Source of the DNA: Cucumis sativus
Taxonomy: Eukaryota > Streptophyta > Magnoliopsida > Cucurbitales > Cucurbitaceae
Direction of reading: 5' to 3'
DNA: 64,000 nt
NCBI RefSeq assembly: GCF_000004075.3
Contig: NC_026655.2
Coordinates: 18,957,489-19,021,488 of the forward strand
Shown: positions 61,952-64,000 of the stretch, in pieces
Layout of the letters: the number at the start of each line of letters is the position of its first letter
Position numbering within the stretch: position 1 is the first letter of the stretch
The notes under the pieces: model-generated
The model's input: the letters and a program-made list of their open reading frames with translations, nothing else
The model's database searches: none
Told to the model about the DNA's origin: nothing
Translations under genes and position numbers: made by a program

Positions 61952-64000
61952 CATTGACAATTTCCCAAAAGTCGAGCCTTTTCTTTTCTTTCTTTCTTTC
62001 TTTTCTTCTTTTTTTTAAATAAACATATTGTTTATTTTTCCTTCATTAAATTTCCTAGGTTTGATTCTTCTTTTTTAATTTGCTTCTAGACCAAGTTCAA
62101 GTTTTGACTCTCTAATAAATGGAAAAATATAACAAAATTAATCATTTTTTTTTTAATTTCTCCAAGTAAAATCCTTTCCTTTCCCACCATCTTCTCAAAT
62201 ATCAATTCCATTTTTACCTATTCCAAATATATTCTTCATCAAGTTAAATATTTAAGTAGGATACAAATTAAACCATTTATATCTCACTCCTCTTCTTTAT
62301 AATATAGTATAGGATAGAAACAATACATTCTAAAAGTATATGCTATTCAAATTTTGTTATGTTTTTTTTTTTTTTTTTTTTTGTTATTTTTCAAAGATGG
62401 AGAATATCAATTTTTTTCTACATTATTTATATGTTAAATTACATTTTTAGATACTTTTAAAGTTTTATAATCATTACTATTCAGTTCTTAAAATAAGAAG
62501 AAAAAAAAGGAAGAAGAGGAAAAGAAAAAAATAAAAAATTATTGTTAAGAAATAAATACTCTCTCCAAAATTAAACTTATATTTTTGGTTTTATATTGAA
62601 AAAACTTTTTTTTTTCTTCCAGATTTTGGGTGTGGTTTTCCCATTTCAATTTAATGGTAGAATATAAATTATTGCAATTTGTTCCGAGTTGATTATTCTT
62701 TCTATTTAATCCTTAAATTTTTCCAGTTCTATACTTTTAACTTCGATTTTAACAAAATAGATCGTTTTAGAATTGACTTTAATATCGGGTAATTTTGATG
62801 TTAACATTTAAAATTAGCTGAGGAAATGAAAAATGGTTGTTTGGATTTTTAAAATTAATTAAAAGAATAAATTTAAAAAGTGAAATTAAATTCATTGAAA
62901 AATGAAGGTTAAAAGTTAAAACATAAAAATGATCTATTCTAATCTTAATTTTAATATACTTAAAAATGTGATATTTGAAACGATATTTTGTGTTTGATAT
63001 TTATTTAATAGCATTTTAGCATGCAAGTGGGGGATGTGATATATAAACCAAAAAGAGAAAGATTAATAGTGCATTTTGCATAAAAAAGTGTGTCTTTACA
63101 TGGCATGCACATATTCTTAATGATTAAGTCCATACACCACTTTGTTCCTAACAAAATTAAAAGAATAAATAAGGTCCATAGAAGCACTAAAGGGAAACCA
63201 CCAAGAAACTAAAATAAAAACCCAACTTTATATTATATAAATCACAATTTGCCAAATGCCAAACAAAATCAAACTATTTTATTTGGAAACGAAAAACAGC
63301 TCAAATGAAAAAGACTATCAATTTGGTTAAATATTTATATTATTGTGTTTTTGAATTGCTTTTATTTTACCAAACAAAAAATCTCTTCTTTCAAAAAAAC
63401 TAGATCTTTGTTCTAAAGTCAATGTTAATTGTTTATCATTTCTTAACTAATTAGAATCAAAAGTTGCTTAATTAATTAAATTTATTAATAAACCAAGTGG
63501 TTTTATTGTTAATTATCTCAATAAATAACTACATAGGAAGTTAACAAATACTATACTATGTGTGTAAATTACCAATTGTGTGTTTGGTCAAATTGATTAT
63601 GAAGATATAAATTTAATACATTTAAGAGGAATTGATAGAGTTTTTAGGTTTGATTTCCTATTCATTTATTATTAAATTTAAAGTTTTTCGATTTTCAATT
63701 TTATTCTAATTAGATGCTTTTAAATATAGAAAATTAAATTAAAACATTATGTTTTTTTTCACATCTATTACTATCCTTTTGAAGAAAAAGATAAACAAAC
63801 AAAATTCACCAATTTAATAATTTCAATTAAAAATTTAATAATATAGTTTTCTATATCATGGGTATAACTTTGATTTAATTTTTATATTATGAACGCTATT
63901 GACCAAACATTCATATAATTTGTTCAATAGTTTATTTGACCATTTCTCACATCATACCAACAAATTATCTAACATTTATTTACTAAACCTATTAAGTTAT

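Larger units (their letters stand above)
61211..64000. other. WRKY promoter and AT-rich flank
   Basis: The first 750 nt carry a TATA box and several W-boxes. Farther right the sequence is AT-rich with T homopolymers (for example near 62363-62381), an A/G-rich run near 62491-62540 and no recognisable gene up to the window edge. Confidence 0.6.

Noticed and set aside
1..64000. microRNA precursors, CRISPR arrays, rRNA or viral inserts
   Set aside because: I scanned by eye for common conserved plant miRNA sequences, direct-repeat arrays and viral domains and saw none; a covariance-model search was not possible here.

Overview
The window is AT-rich plant nuclear DNA from a eudicot. Its genes carry plant-only families (group IId WRKY, SMXL, SIAMESE-related, plant purple acid phosphatase), GT-AG introns and CT-rich leaders, separated by long AT-rich spacers. 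Some dispersed repeats (13928 and 55278, and 17720-17880) resemble repeats I associate with cucurbit genomes; that family assignment is an inference from memory, not a database result.

Layout. 1-11.4 kb: a PRCC-like nuclear protein gene (+) whose 2.8 kb intron holds a decayed LINE retrotransposon, facing a bHLH35-type transcription factor gene (-) whose last 90-nt exon lies 2.6 kb from the rest. 11.4-23.9 kb: a spacer with a palindromic transposon that has a second palindromic transposon with a perfect 9-bp target duplication inside one arm. 23.9-26.9 kb: a PAP28-type phosphatase gene (+). 32.6-37 kb: an SMXL3/4/5-clade gene (+) encoding 1020 residues. 44.4-44.8 kb: a small CxxC/CxxC zinc-ribbon-like protein (+). 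46.3-46.6 kb: a possible 77-residue protein (-). 49.2-49.6 kb: a TMEM230-like membrane protein (-). 52.3-52.7 kb: a SIAMESE-related CDK inhibitor (-). 60.0-61.2 kb: a group IId WRKY factor (-) with several same-strand W-boxes upstream. The remainder is intergenic AT-rich sequence with microsatellites and decayed repeats.

The genes are ordinary neighbours on a plant chromosome, not an operon or cluster; each has its own promoter. I rebuilt exon structures by hand from splice sites, reading phase and family similarity; every multi-exon gene closes in frame. I did not find a novel multi-gene system. The most unusual items are the nested palindromic elements, the 15-nt acceptor choice in the PAP28 gene that would insert a stop, the W-box cluster before the WRKY gene, and an orphan cluster of ACGT elements near 42.5 kb.
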